A stretch of 64,000 bases of DNA, from positions 1,984,001 through 2,048,000 of the forward strand of contig JADJEI010000001.1 of assembly GCA_016709155.1 (NCBI GenBank), given 5' to 3'. The notes under the pieces are model-generated. The model was not told the DNA's origin, searched no databases, and saw nothing but the letters and a program-made list of their open reading frames with translations. The stretch comes from Ignavibacteriales bacterium (GTDB taxonomy: Bacteria > Bacteroidota > Ignavibacteria > Ignavibacteriales > Ignavibacteriaceae). How positions within the stretch are numbered: position 1 is the first letter of the stretch; every line of letters begins with the position of its first letter. A program made the position numbers and the translations under genes. Below, one piece after another: positions 53,878 through 63,721 of this stretch.

Positions 53878-54522
53878 TTAGGAAACTAACAGGATAATTT
53901 CTTCAATCGAATTTATAAGAAAATCAGGCTCTTCTTTCAATAATAACTCTTCGGTTCTGTAACCATAATTTACTGCGCAGGTTTGTGTCCCGGCAGCTTT
54001 CCCGCATCTGATATCAAGCTCCGTGTCACCCGCCATTATTGTTGCGGATGGAAAAACATTTAACTCCTTGCAGATTATTTGAAGAGGCTCAGCAGAAGGT
54101 TTATGAGCAATGCCATCACGTCTTCCCATCACTAAGGAAAAATATTTACGTAATTCAAAGTGATCAATAATTTTATCCGTTTGATCCTGGGCTTTTGTAG
54201 TCAGCAGAGATATTTTAATATTTTTAGTGTAAAGTAATTGGAGAGTTTCAATCACAGCCGGATAAATTTTCGACGAATCTATAAAATCAAAATAAATCTT
54301 TTTATACAGGCTAATAAACTCTTCAAAATCATTTACCGGAATATTCAGCTTTTCAAATATTTCATTAAAGTGAAGTCCAATGGTTAAACGAAAATCAGCT
54401 TCATTGATTAGTGCTTTTATCCCCAGCCTTTTTAACGTTTCATTAGTGGCAAAGTAAATATTATAGAAAGAGTTTATTAAAGTCCCGTCAAGGTCAAAAC
54501 ATAAATGTGTTATTTTGTTCAT
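53878..54522 (-). CDS. HAD-family phosphatase (phosphoglycolate-phosphatase-like)
   Basis: 214 residues. The HAD motifs are complete: I CFDLDGTLINS, II SLLTTKAQ, III Lys region near AHKPSAEPL, and IV MAGDTELDIRCGKAAG. The helical cap between motifs I and II is of the PGP/beta-phosphoglucomutase type. The substrate is probably a small phosphate ester; phosphoglycolate is the usual guess. It converges on the antiporter gene with 18 bp between. Confidence 0.9.
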   Translation of the reverse strand: MNKITHLCFDLDGTLINSFYNIYFATNETLKRLGIKALINEADFRLTIGLHFNEIFEKLNIPVNDFEEFISLYKKIYFDFIDSSKIYPAVIETLQLLYTKNIKISLLTTKAQDQTDKIIDHFELRKYFSLVMGRRDGIAHKPSAEPLQIICKELNVFPSATIMAGDTELDIRCGKAAGTQTCAVNYGYRTEELLLKEEPDFLINSIEEIILLVS

Positions 54523-54770
54523 AATTATTAAAAATTGTAGGTTATTATTACAAAGTTAACAGGTAAAAAATTCCCAAAAGAATTTTTCCTGTTCCTGCTC
54601 TTGTCTGAATTTTGATACATCTGCTTAGAAATAGTGTATTTACTGACCGACTTTAAGATTTTTTTGTTTTGTTTTATAAAAAAAATCAATAATTTTCAGT
54701 GGTTCCTGAATGGCATAATTTTTAGTTAGATAATTCCAAAAAATTTACAACCAAATTATAAGGAGCACTA

Positions 54771-55193
54771 ATGAAAAAAGCGTATTTCTTGTTCTCAGCA
54801 CTTCTGTTTGTTTTGATTCTTGGAGTTAATTCCAATGTATTTGCGCAGTCCGAACCCGTTCTTTACTTCTGTGAAAGATACGACAGCCAGGATGGCGAAA
54901 TCGGTGTAAGTGATAGGTTCACAACCGGGTATCTTACTGTAATGGTAAAATGTGATCATGCTTTAAGGCTTGATGATGTATCAATCCAGTTTGATAAATA
55001 TAATTCAAGAACCCGTGAATTTGAATACTACAAAAAATTCAGCTTTACGGTCGAAAAAGATATGAGCTACATATTCTTTGCAAAGAATGATGAAAGTGAT
55101 TTGAAGTTCGAAGAATCCGGTTTCTATCGGGTGTTTTTACTTGACGACAGAGACAAAACAGTTACAAGTGCTTTGATCGAAATCATTGATTAA
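54771..55193 (+). CDS. Exported protein, unknown function
   Basis: 140 residues with a signal peptide (MKKAYFLFSALLFVLILGVN, then NVFAQ) and an AAGGAG ribosome-binding site. The mature part is a small beta-rich domain (GYLTVMVKCDHALRLDDVSI, later ESGFYRVFLLDDRDKTV). I recognise no family. It has its own terminator and no close partner, so it is probably a single-gene unit. Confidence 0.7.
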   Translation: MKKAYFLFSALLFVLILGVNSNVFAQSEPVLYFCERYDSQDGEIGVSDRFTTGYLTVMVKCDHALRLDDVSIQFDKYNSRTREFEYYKKFSFTVEKDMSYIFFAKNDESDLKFEESGFYRVFLLDDRDKTVTSALIEIID

Positions 55194-55207
55194 ACAAAAT
55201 TATTTTT

Positions 55208-55238
55208 CAAATGCCGGATCAGTTCCGGCATTTTTTAT
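55208..55238 (+). terminator. Rho-independent terminator
   Basis: Stem AAATGCCGG / CCGGCATTT with a 7-nt loop and a T-run, directly after the gene ending at 55193. Confidence 0.88.
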
Positions 55239-55303
55239 TTTAAAGTGATTAAAGATCAAAACATCATTTCTTAACTTACCAATTAAAAAAACACAAACTT
55301 TTT

Positions 55304-56263
55304 ATGCATGATGTTTTAATTGTTGGAGCAGGTCCAATCGGGTTAGCCTGCGGAATAGAAGCTGCAAAGAGAAACATGTCCTATCTTATTTTAGAAAAAG
55401 GCTGTCTGGTTAATTCTCTTTTTCATTATCCAACCAACATGACCTTTTTTTCAACTTCGGATCGCCTGGAAATAGGTGATGTGCCTTTTGTTTCGCACGG
55501 TGATAAACCAACTCGCAGAGAATCACTTGAATATTACCGCAGAGTCAAAGAAGCATGGAAACTCAATGTAAATTCATTCGAAAAAGTTCTTTCAATTAAA
55601 AAAAATTCTAGCGGGTTTGAAATTCTATCAGAAAAGAATAGCTGCTTGGCAAAAAAAATAATTATTGCCACAGGATTTTACGATCACCCGAATAAACTTA
55701 ATGTTACCGGTGAAGATCTGCCGAAAGTAAAACATTATTTTGATGAAGCACATCCTTATGCCTATTTGAAAATTGCAGTGATTGGCGGGGGTAATTCTTC
55801 GGTTGATGCCGCACTTGAAACATTTAGAAGAGGCTCTGAAGTAACAATGATAGTCAGAGAAGAGAAGCTGAAGGATAGTGTAAAATATTGGGTGCGTCCC
55901 GATATTGATAATCGAATCAACGAAGGTTCTATAAAAGCTTTTTTCAATTCTGAAATAACCAGCATTAGAGAAAATGAAATTGATGTTCAAACTCCAGATG
56001 GGAAAGTTACTATTGAAAATGACTTCGTACTTGCGATGACCGGTTATCATCCGGATTTTGATTTCTTAAAAAGTATCGGGATTGAAATAAATCAAAGTCC
56101 GGAAATGAGTCCTGTTTTTAATCCGGAAACTTTCGAGACAAATGTTGAAGGAATATTTTTAGCAGGTGTTGTTTGCGGCGGAATGGAAACGGGGAAATGG
56201 TTTATCGAAAATTCTCGTTATCATCCCCCAAAAATTTTTGATAAAATTCAAAAAGATTTATGA
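55304..56263 (+). CDS. ypdA: YpdA-family putative bacillithiol disulfide reductase
   Basis: 319 residues, an FAD/NAD(P)-dependent oxidoreductase with two nucleotide motifs (LIVGAGPIGLACGIEA at the start and IAVIGGGNSSVDAALE in the middle) and no CxxC redox pair. HYPTNMTFFSTSDRLEIGD is typical of YpdA. YpdA reduces oxidised bacillithiol, so the organism probably makes this thiol. It ends 99 bp before the aldolase gene. Confidence 0.9.
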   Translation: MHDVLIVGAGPIGLACGIEAAKRNMSYLILEKGCLVNSLFHYPTNMTFFSTSDRLEIGDVPFVSHGDKPTRRESLEYYRRVKEAWKLNVNSFEKVLSIKKNSSGFEILSEKNSCLAKKIIIATGFYDHPNKLNVTGEDLPKVKHYFDEAHPYAYLKIAVIGGGNSSVDAALETFRRGSEVTMIVREEKLKDSVKYWVRPDIDNRINEGSIKAFFNSEITSIRENEIDVQTPDGKVTIENDFVLAMTGYHPDFDFLKSIGIEINQSPEMSPVFNPETFETNVEGIFLAGVVCGGMETGKWFIENSRYHPPKIFDKIQKDL

Positions 56264-56362
56264 GTTTTTTATTCGCCAGTTAATTGAATTCAACCTGATT
56301 TAACCTTAATTTTACTTCAGTTAAAAACAAAAAAACATTTCAAACAATTGATGGAGAAATAA

Positions 56363-57412
56363 ATGATAAATAAAATTAAAGAATTACTCGGTTCTGATGC
56401 CGAATCACTTCTTTCTTACAAAGCAAAATTTCCCAAGGAACAACTACATTTACCGGGACCTGATTTTGTGGATAGAATCTTTGCACAAAGCGACCGCAAC
56501 AACCGCGTGCTTGGCAATCTTCAATGGATTATCAATCACGGAAGACTTGCTGGAACAGGTTATCTTTCAATTCTTCCTGTTGATCAGGGAATTGAGCATT
56601 CCGCCGGCGCTTCGTTCGCACCAAATCCTGCTTACTTCGATCCTGAAAATATTGTTAAACTTGCTATCGAAGGAGGGTGTAATGCAGTTGCCTCTACGCT
56701 TGGTGTGCTCGGAATGACCGCAAGAAAATATTCACACAAAATTCCTTTCATCGTTAAAATTAATCATAACGAACTGCTCACTTTTCCAAATAAGTTTGAT
56801 CAAATCATGTTTGCAAGCGTTGACCAGGCTTATGATATAGGTGCCGCGGCAGTTGGCGCAACAATTTATTTCGGCTCAGAGGAAAGCGCACGTCAGATAG
56901 TTGAAGTAAGTGAAGCTTTTCATTATGCTCACGAACTCGGACTTGCAACTGTTTTGTGGTGCTACCTAAGAAATAGTGAATTCAAGAAAGATAAAGATTA
57001 TCATGTTTCGGCTGACTTAACCGGACAGGCAAATCATCTTGGCGTTACTATCGAAGCAGATATAATCAAGCAAAAACTTCCGGAGAATAACGGCGGTTAT
57101 AACGCTCTCAAAAATTTTGGAAAGACAAGTAAAAAGGTTTATTCTGATTTAACTACTGATCATCAGATTGATCTAACGCGTTACCAGGTAATTAATAATT
57201 ATATGGGAAGGGCGGGGTTGATTAATAGCGGCGGCGCAAGCGGCGAAAATGATTTTGCCGAAGCAGTAAAAACTGCAGTGATAAATAAACGTGCAGGCGG
57301 AATGGGTTTAATCGTTGGTCGTAAAGGTTTCCAGCGCCCTATGGCTGACGGTGTGAAATTATTGAATCTTATACAGGATGTTTATTTAACAAAAGAGGTA
57401 ACTGTAGCTTAG
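56363..57412 (+). CDS. Class I fructose-bisphosphate aldolase (DhnA/FbaB type)
   Basis: 349 residues of the archaeal-type class I family: SILPVDQGIEHSAGASFAPN near residue 75, NHNEL, the WCYLRNSEFKKD region, and the late phosphate-binding GGMGLIVGRKGFQRP. The Schiff-base lysine lies in the C-terminal half. It cleaves fructose 1,6-bisphosphate in glycolysis or runs in reverse in gluconeogenesis. A ribosome-binding site (TGGAGA) and a downstream terminator frame it as a single gene. Confidence 0.9.
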   Translation: MINKIKELLGSDAESLLSYKAKFPKEQLHLPGPDFVDRIFAQSDRNNRVLGNLQWIINHGRLAGTGYLSILPVDQGIEHSAGASFAPNPAYFDPENIVKLAIEGGCNAVASTLGVLGMTARKYSHKIPFIVKINHNELLTFPNKFDQIMFASVDQAYDIGAAAVGATIYFGSEESARQIVEVSEAFHYAHELGLATVLWCYLRNSEFKKDKDYHVSADLTGQANHLGVTIEADIIKQKLPENNGGYNALKNFGKTSKKVYSDLTTDHQIDLTRYQVINNYMGRAGLINSGGASGENDFAEAVKTAVINKRAGGMGLIVGRKGFQRPMADGVKLLNLIQDVYLTKEVTVA

Positions 57413-57456
57413 TCAGTCCGTGTGACTTAAAATAAATTTATTTTTAATAAATACAA

Positions 57457-57490
57457 GCAGCCGTCTGCGAGAGTGGACGGCTTTTGTTTT
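57457..57490 (+). terminator. Terminator of the aldolase gene
   Basis: Stem AGCCGTC / GACGGCT with a 10-nt loop and a T-rich tail. Confidence 0.85.
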
Positions 57491-57531
57491 AAATTGTTTT
57501 TTGATAGATTAAAAAATATCTGACAAAAAAA

Positions 57532-57667
57532 GAGGCTGTCTCAAAAGTAATTTTTACTGTCACACTGAGTGGTGGCATTGCCACCATCGAAGTGTGAATT
57601 CACTATGGCATTGCCATCAGTCTTCGACAAGCTCAGACTGACAAAATGAGACTTTTGAGACAACCTC
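57532..57667. repeat. Palindromic dispersed repeat (MITE/REP-like)
   Basis: A 136-bp element bounded by inverted repeats GAGGCTGTCTCAAAAG and CTTTTGAGACAACCTC. Inside are two more hairpins (CACACT...AGTGTG around a TGGCATTGCCA palindrome, and GTCTTCGACAAGCTCAGAC) and a second TGGCATTGCCA at 57606. It has no coding capacity. The outer end resembles the hydA terminator at 25957. It lies between convergent genes and may also act as a terminator. Confidence 0.8.
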
Positions 57668-57687
57668 TATTGATAGACATAAGAAAA

Positions 57688-60588
57688 TTATTTAATCAAA
57701 ATCAGTTTCTTCGTTTCAATAAAACTCCCCGCCCCGCTTACGGGGTAAACCTTCAAAGTGTAAAAATAAACTCCTGATGATAATTGTGAAGCGTTAAACT
57801 CAACTTCATAAATACCTGCTTGTCTAAATTCATCAACTAATACAGCCACCTCATTTCCAAGCAGGTCATATATTTTTAAAGTTTGATGACTGCCAACCGG
57901 GGACTGCCAACTTATTTTTGTGGTTGGGTTAAATGGATTTGGATAATTCTGCTCGAGAGAAAATTCCTTCGGCAGATTATTTTCTTCTTCAACACTTGTC
58001 GGAACAAAATTGAGTATTTCAATATATTTATCTCTTGCATGCTGAACGGCGCTTGCAATAATATTTTTGCTTACTCCTGCAGCAATCACAAAAGCAGCAT
58101 CAACTGTGTCGCCGGCAGCTATCGTAATTGCGCCTTGAGAAATCACATGCGAAACATCTCCCGTGCCGGCAAAGTCTTTTCCAATTCCGCTTGAGATAGT
58201 CTGCCATTTTTCTGAATCAGTAAAGCCATCATAAATAGAAAATCCTGTATCGGTGCCGTCATTTAGAATTGCCCAAAAATTATAATTGGCAGATGAGAGC
58301 AGTGCTGTGCCGATGTACGTATTTGGAACCCCATCCTCGCGGAAAACGTAACCATAATTATCGCTGTAATCATATTGGGTGATGTCACCGTTTGCATCAG
58401 CAAAATCCCAGTCAAAAAATAATCCTGCATATAAATTTGAAATAGCAGAGGCGGTGGTATTGATAAGCGAATATCTTAAAATAATATAATTGTTGTCCGG
58501 CACTTCGGCAAAAGAATAAGAATGAAACATAACTCTGATTCCTAACTTTGAAGTTCCTGCACCGTTATCGTTGTAAACTGTTGTTCCTTCCTGATCGGCA
58601 AATTCGCCGGGAGTGAAAAGTGTAACCACTTCTTCAGTAGTGAAGTCTGTATTTTGCGAGTTCCCGGTTGAACCTCGTGCAACGTCAGAAATTTTTGTTG
58701 ATGATGTGCCGAGAATTAATGCTCCCTCGAACAAAGCATTGTCTCCCTGAAGATAAGAAAATCCATCGCCTTGCATGTTATCCGGGTAATCGTTAAAAGC
58801 AAGAGTGCCTTTGCTTGTAATAGTTAGTGCAATATCGTTCCCAAATTGTGTAGCATAAGTTGGGTTGCCGAGAGTTTCAGTCCACTGATAATCGGAGTAA
58901 GAGCCGTCTGTGTAATTCAGCAATAATTTAATGACTGTGTTTTGTGGAAGATCGGCTGCAAGCTGAATTTTATACTTGGATGAAAAATTATTAAACTCCT
59001 GTAACGTTCCAACTGAACCGGCAAAGAAATTACCGCTTGTAATTGTAGCATAAGAATTTGATGAAGTCAGTTGAATTGAAAGATTTGAAGTAGAGTTTAG
59101 GTAATTGACAAACGTAACGCCGAGATTTAAAATTTCACCAGCTTCAAAATATCCATCACCATCCCCGCCGGGCGCATTATCATCAAACTGAAAATCAATT
59201 CCTCTTACTGAAATTGAATTTGTTGTTGATAAACTTTTGAAAGCATTAATCCTTCCTTTGCCAATCAGCTTTTGATAGCTTGGATTTATTCCATCAATGT
59301 TGTCGCTATTTACTCTTACCTGTTCACCAATTTGCAGAGCAGTATAATTTGGAAATTGAGAAGCGACGAGCGCCGCAAGCCCTGCTGTTAATGGTGTTGC
59401 CATCGAGGTTCCGCTTAAAGTTGCATAAGTATCATTCTGCCATGTCGAATAAATTATATTGCCAGGCGCAGATACATCCACCGTAGTTCCATAAGTCGAA
59501 AATGAAGATTTCGTATCATCAGAATTTGTAGAGGCAACAGATAAAACAAAATTGTAGCCTGAAGGATAATTATTATTCTGCGCCCCGCTGTTGCCTGCCG
59601 CAGCAACTACGAGTGAGCCTTGTGCTGTGACATAGTTTATCGTCTCCTGTCCAAAGATAGAATAAGCACCCCCGCCCCAACTGCAATTTATAATTTTCGC
59701 TCCATTATCGGATGCGTAAACAATTCCTTCATAACCGAAGGCAATTAATGCCTGCCCGGTTGCACTTCGAATGTTATCCTGTGAAGTTTTTACAGGCATG
59801 ATTTTACATTTATAGCCAATGCTTGCAACCCCGAGGCTGTTGTTTGTAACGGCAGAAGCGATTCCCGAAACATGAGTTCCGTGGTCAGGACGATCTTCCA
59901 TCGGGTTATTGTCAGGTGTTCCACTTAAGCCGCCGAAATCCCAGCCGCGAATGTCATCTATAAAACCATTTCCATCATCATCAACACCATTGCCGGAAAC
60001 CTCGTCTTTATTTTTCCAGATATTTGCGGAAAGATCAGGATGATCCCAATCCGTCCCGGTATCAACAATTCCAATCACTATGTTCGTATCGCCTTTGTTT
60101 ATATCCCACGCAAGCGATGCTTGTATTTTTGATAAATTCCATTGAGAGGAATAGGATGGGTCATTGGGAGTGAACTCGAGCTCGTAGAGAAATTTTGGCT
60201 CAGCCCATTCAATTTCATTTGATTTAGATAATATTGAAGCAACTGTAAATGGATCATCATCAGAATCATATTTAACAAGAACGATTTTTCCCAAATCAGT
60301 TTTAGAGCTGTTTATTTTGTCGGGAAAGACAGCTTCGGAACTATTCAATTTGAATTTACTTAGATAATTTTTTACTGAAAATGGAAGCACAACAAAATTG
60401 CCCGAATATACAGATGGGGTTTCTTTCAATTTTACGATTAGCATATTCGATAAATATTTTATTTCGCCTTTCTCTAAAACTCTAATATCGCCGGCTGATG
60501 GACTGAATGCTGTAAGAAGAGAGAGGACAAAGAGCACACCTAAAACATTTCTGAAAAAAGGAAAAAAGTTTAACATAAATTGCCTCAT
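57688..60588 (-). CDS. Secreted subtilisin-like serine protease with T9SS sorting domain
   Basis: 966 residues. After a signal peptide and a fervidolysin-type propeptide (to about 145), the S8 domain shows the full triad: Asp176 (GIVDTGTDWDHPDL), His236 (RPDHGTHVSG) and Ser395 (LSGTSMATP), with oxyanion Asn333 (AAAGNSGA). A large beta-rich region follows (about 450-870), then a T9SS sorting domain (NYPNPFNPTTKISWQSPVG, ending KLILIK) almost identical to that at 45329. It should be an active extracellular protease for peptide scavenging, which fits the M28 aminopeptidase and the symporter nearby. Confidence 0.93.
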   Translation of the reverse strand: MRQFMLNFFPFFRNVLGVLFVLSLLTAFSPSAGDIRVLEKGEIKYLSNMLIVKLKETPSVYSGNFVVLPFSVKNYLSKFKLNSSEAVFPDKINSSKTDLGKIVLVKYDSDDDPFTVASILSKSNEIEWAEPKFLYELEFTPNDPSYSSQWNLSKIQASLAWDINKGDTNIVIGIVDTGTDWDHPDLSANIWKNKDEVSGNGVDDDGNGFIDDIRGWDFGGLSGTPDNNPMEDRPDHGTHVSGIASAVTNNSLGVASIGYKCKIMPVKTSQDNIRSATGQALIAFGYEGIVYASDNGAKIINCSWGGGAYSIFGQETINYVTAQGSLVVAAAGNSGAQNNNYPSGYNFVLSVASTNSDDTKSSFSTYGTTVDVSAPGNIIYSTWQNDTYATLSGTSMATPLTAGLAALVASQFPNYTALQIGEQVRVNSDNIDGINPSYQKLIGKGRINAFKSLSTTNSISVRGIDFQFDDNAPGGDGDGYFEAGEILNLGVTFVNYLNSTSNLSIQLTSSNSYATITSGNFFAGSVGTLQEFNNFSSKYKIQLAADLPQNTVIKLLLNYTDGSYSDYQWTETLGNPTYATQFGNDIALTITSKGTLAFNDYPDNMQGDGFSYLQGDNALFEGALILGTSSTKISDVARGSTGNSQNTDFTTEEVVTLFTPGEFADQEGTTVYNDNGAGTSKLGIRVMFHSYSFAEVPDNNYIILRYSLINTTASAISNLYAGLFFDWDFADANGDITQYDYSDNYGYVFREDGVPNTYIGTALLSSANYNFWAILNDGTDTGFSIYDGFTDSEKWQTISSGIGKDFAGTGDVSHVISQGAITIAAGDTVDAAFVIAAGVSKNIIASAVQHARDKYIEILNFVPTSVEEENNLPKEFSLEQNYPNPFNPTTKISWQSPVGSHQTLKIYDLLGNEVAVLVDEFRQAGIYEVEFNASQLSSGVYFYTLKVYPVSGAGSFIETKKLILIK

Positions 60589-60645
60589 AAAAAACGTATT
60601 GAAAAATCTGAAGTAATATTAAAAAATAGAAATGTATAAACAAGC

Positions 60646-60683
60646 GAAAAGGGTTTGCGCTCTCGGCACGCAAACCCTTTTCT
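60646..60683 (-). terminator. Terminator of the lipoprotein gene
   Basis: A 13-bp stem AAAAGGGTTTGCG / CGCAAACCCTTTT with a 9-nt loop, downstream of the minus-strand gene ending at 60703. Confidence 0.88.
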
Positions 60684-60702
60684 ATTATTTGGAGGAGGAA
60701 GA

Positions 60703-61119
60703 TTATTGAACGGTATAGCTTTCGGTGCGTGTAAACGCTGTACCACCGGTAACTAAAGTCCCGACAAATGTGAAAGTCCACTGTTGACCGGCAGTAACAC
60801 CTGTATATTCGGTCGGCCAATAATACAAAGTGTCCTTGCTAAAGACAAAATCAGGTAAAGGATTCGAAACGGTATCAGCAAATTGTGCCGAGGTTACTGC
60901 AGCAATACCAGAATTAAGTTTAACATCAACACTCGGTTTAAAGAGAAACGCCATTGCATTCTGCTGCTGATCAAATTCCTGTTGAATTGAAAATGTGACA
61001 GTAGCGTTATTCCCACCTCCTGGAACTATCGGATTGCTGCTGCTGCTGTCGTCTTTACTGCAACTCGAATAAACGATAACAACCAGGAGAGAAGCGAAAA
61101 TCAATAATATTTTTTTCAT
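60703..61119 (-). CDS. Small lipoprotein, unknown function
   Basis: 138 residues with a lipobox (IVYSSC) after a hydrophobic start. A serine/glycine-rich linker follows (DDSSSSNPIVPGGG), then a beta-sandwich-like domain of about 100 residues (VTFSIQQEFDQQQNAMAFL, late WTFTFVGTLVTGGTAF). I do not recognise a named family. It is 43 bp downstream of the beta-barrel gene and probably shares its transcript, so the two may form an outer-membrane pair. Confidence 0.75.
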   Translation of the reverse strand: MKKILLIFASLLVVIVYSSCSKDDSSSSNPIVPGGGNNATVTFSIQQEFDQQQNAMAFLFKPSVDVKLNSGIAAVTSAQFADTVSNPLPDFVFSKDTLYYWPTEYTGVTAGQQWTFTFVGTLVTGGTAFTRTESYTVQ

Positions 61120-61162
61120 AATAATCTTTCAAAAATTCCACTAAAGTTTTTCTGCTTCAACA

Positions 61163-61828
61163 TTATAACAGAGCAAACTTAACAGCAGTTGTGAATTGAA
61201 TTGTTAATATTTTTGCTTTAATGTCAGATTGAACATTCGTTAAGCCATACTCAAATCCAAGTTGTGGCGTTAAAAATATAGAACCAAGTTTAATATCATA
61301 CCCTGTTCCAAATTTTAATGCAAATCTTACGAGCATATTTTGAAGTGATCCGGTTGCTTTCGTTGAACCATCATTAAAAGTAACCTGGTTATTTTGGGAG
61401 GTAATCCTTATGTCATAAGAACCCTGGACATTAAAACCAACCGCCGGACCAAACAAAAAGTAGAAACTACTGCTCGGCACAGTCACTTTAAAGAGTGGCT
61501 CAACCATAAAATAGGCAATGCTTTGGTCATTATCGACAGTGTACGAAATTCCCTGTACACTACCTTCTGTTGATGTTCCGCCGCTTCGGTTGTCATAGAA
61601 TTGCATATTTGTTTGAAGGCCAATGACCGGAGTAAATGACATATCAACAACAGCACCGATTATCATTCCAATCCCACTTGGTGTTTCCTGGAGGTCTGAA
61701 CCAGTACCTATGTTATAATTCAACCCTACCTGTGGTCCGAGTCTTAAATGAAATTGGGCATTAGTTGTGGTGGCGAAGAAAGTAACCAAGAAAAGAGAAA
61801 CGAATAGAACTGTAATCATTTTTTTCAT
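61163..61828 (-). CDS. PorT-like outer-membrane beta-barrel protein
   Basis: 221 residues from ATG 61828, chosen because of a GGAG site 6 bp upstream and a clean signal peptide (MKKMITVLFVSLFLVTFFAT); a longer frame starts 16 codons earlier. The mature part has repeated amphipathic strands (FHLRLGPQVGLNYNIG, then SFYFLFGPAVGFNVQGSYDI) and a final aromatic strand, as in the outer-membrane beta-barrel (OMP_b-brl_2) family. The function is unknown. It is followed by a lipoprotein gene in the same direction. Confidence 0.82.
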   Translation of the reverse strand: MKKMITVLFVSLFLVTFFATTTNAQFHLRLGPQVGLNYNIGTGSDLQETPSGIGMIIGAVVDMSFTPVIGLQTNMQFYDNRSGGTSTEGSVQGISYTVDNDQSIAYFMVEPLFKVTVPSSSFYFLFGPAVGFNVQGSYDIRITSQNNQVTFNDGSTKATGSLQNMLVRFALKFGTGYDIKLGSIFLTPQLGFEYGLTNVQSDIKAKILTIQFTTAVKFALL

Positions 61829-62061
61829 AGAGCACTCCTTTGAGATGGTTGTATATTTATAGAAACAGTTAAGCACTAAGTAAATTTATTTTTCCTGTCC
61901 TTAAAATTGAAAAAAAAAGTTAATGATTCAAGTTTTTATTTAACTTTTTGAAATAATTCTACAGACTCTTCCGAAACCAAAAGAAATGCTGATAAGCAAA
62001 TGATTTATATTTCTTTCGGTTTTTATTTTTATTTTCTAATACAAATATTTATGGAAATTAT

Positions 62062-63714
62062 TTGGCAACTATAGATTACTTCATAATCGCTTTTTATTTT
62101 GCCGTATCAATAAGTATTGCGCTTTACTATTCTAAAAGAAGCAGTAAAAACACAACTGAATTTTTCCTTTCCGGCAGAAACTTGCCATGGTACCTTGCCG
62201 GATTATCAATGGTTGCCACCACCTTTGCTGCGGATACACCGCTTGCCGTAACCGAGTTGGTTGCAAAGAATGGTATTGCCGGAAACTGGATCTGGTGGAA
62301 TTTTGCCTTTGGGGGAGTGCTTACTGTTTTCTTCTTTGCAAAACTCTGGAGACGTTCGGGAATTATGACCGAAGCCGAATTTGCCGAGTTAAGATATTCC
62401 GGCAAGCCGGCAAAATTTTTGAGAGGCTTCAGAGCTTTGTATCTTGGAATATTCATGAACGTAATTATTATGGGGTGGGTAAATAAAGCCCTCGTAAATA
62501 TTCTTATGATCATGTTCAACATTCCTGAATCTGAAGTTTTATTTTATGTTTTCGGTTGTATGGTTATTGTAGCATTTTATTCGGCTCTTGGCGGATTGTG
62601 GGGAGTGGTAGTAACTGATGCCTTCCAATTTATAATCGCAATGATCTCGTGTATAATATTATCAATACTCGTTATTAATTCTCCTGAAATAAATGGAATC
62701 GCAGGATTGAAGAATAAATTATCCGATTCAGTCCTTAATTTTTTGCCCACCCTTTCCGGCAGCGAGACTATTACCGGGACATTCTCATTAACAATTTCTG
62801 CATTCATTGCATACATAGCTATTATCTGGTGGGCTTCGTGGTATCCCGGCGCGGAGCCAGGAGGCGGCGGCTATGTCGCACAAAGAATGATGTCAGCTAA
62901 AAATGAGAAGCATTCATTATTCGCCACTTTATTTTTTCAGATTGCTCATTATGCAATTCGTCCCTGGCCATGGATTTTAGTCGGGCTCGCTTCAATAGTT
63001 CTTTATCCTGAATTATCTCCTTCTGAAAAGGGATTGGGTTATGTTTATGCAATGAGAGATTTTCTGCCTTCCGGCGTTAAGGGGTTGTTAGTCGCAGCAT
63101 TCTTCGCAGCTTATATGAGCACTATTGCTACTCAGCTTAACTGGGGCACATCATATATAATAAATGATTTTTATAAAAGATTTTTGAGACAGGATAAAAG
63201 TGAAAAAGAATATGTTGCTTCTTCAAGAATCACTACAATTTTATTAATGGTTGTTTCTGTTTTTACAACTTTGCTGATCAATCAAATTTCCGGGGCGTGG
63301 CAATTTATTATTGAGTGCGGTGCCGGAGTTGGATTGGTGCTTATCCTGCGATGGTATTGGTGGCGAATAAATGCATGGTCAGAAATTTCTGCAATGATTA
63401 CGCCTTTTATTATTTATCCAATTATAAAATATTTTGGTGTAGAATTTCCTTCTACACTTTTTTATTTAGTTTCGATAAATACAATTGTTTGGCTGTCAAT
63501 AACATTCTTGACAAAGCCTACTGACGAAGAAGTATTGATGAAATTTTATAAGAGAGTTTACCCGGGCGGGGCTTTATGGAAAAAAATTTCGTCAAAAAGT
63601 TCTGTTCCTGAAAACAATGGTAACTTTTTTCATTTGTTTATTAACTGGGCATTAGGAGTTATTTTAGTCTATACATTTTTATTCGGTTCAGGAGCAATAA
63701 TACTTGGGAAATAA
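62062..63714 (+). CDS. Sodium:solute symporter (SSS family)
   Basis: 550 residues, about 13 membrane helices. SSS motifs: NTTEFFLSGRNLPWYLAGLS near the start, TTFAADTPLAVTEL and GGYVAQRMMSAKNEKH in the middle. It should import a nutrient (sugar, amino acid or similar) with Na+; the substrate is not evident. The start is TTG 62062; the nearest ATG (62051) is in another frame that stops after seven codons. It is followed 7 bp later by a HAD-family gene. Confidence 0.85.
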   Translation: MATIDYFIIAFYFAVSISIALYYSKRSSKNTTEFFLSGRNLPWYLAGLSMVATTFAADTPLAVTELVAKNGIAGNWIWWNFAFGGVLTVFFFAKLWRRSGIMTEAEFAELRYSGKPAKFLRGFRALYLGIFMNVIIMGWVNKALVNILMIMFNIPESEVLFYVFGCMVIVAFYSALGGLWGVVVTDAFQFIIAMISCIILSILVINSPEINGIAGLKNKLSDSVLNFLPTLSGSETITGTFSLTISAFIAYIAIIWWASWYPGAEPGGGGYVAQRMMSAKNEKHSLFATLFFQIAHYAIRPWPWILVGLASIVLYPELSPSEKGLGYVYAMRDFLPSGVKGLLVAAFFAAYMSTIATQLNWGTSYIINDFYKRFLRQDKSEKEYVASSRITTILLMVVSVFTTLLINQISGAWQFIIECGAGVGLVLILRWYWWRINAWSEISAMITPFIIYPIIKYFGVEFPSTLFYLVSINTIVWLSITFLTKPTDEEVLMKFYKRVYPGGALWKKISSKSSVPENNGNFFHLFINWALGVILVYTFLFGSGAIILGK

Positions 63715-63721
63715 AATTATA

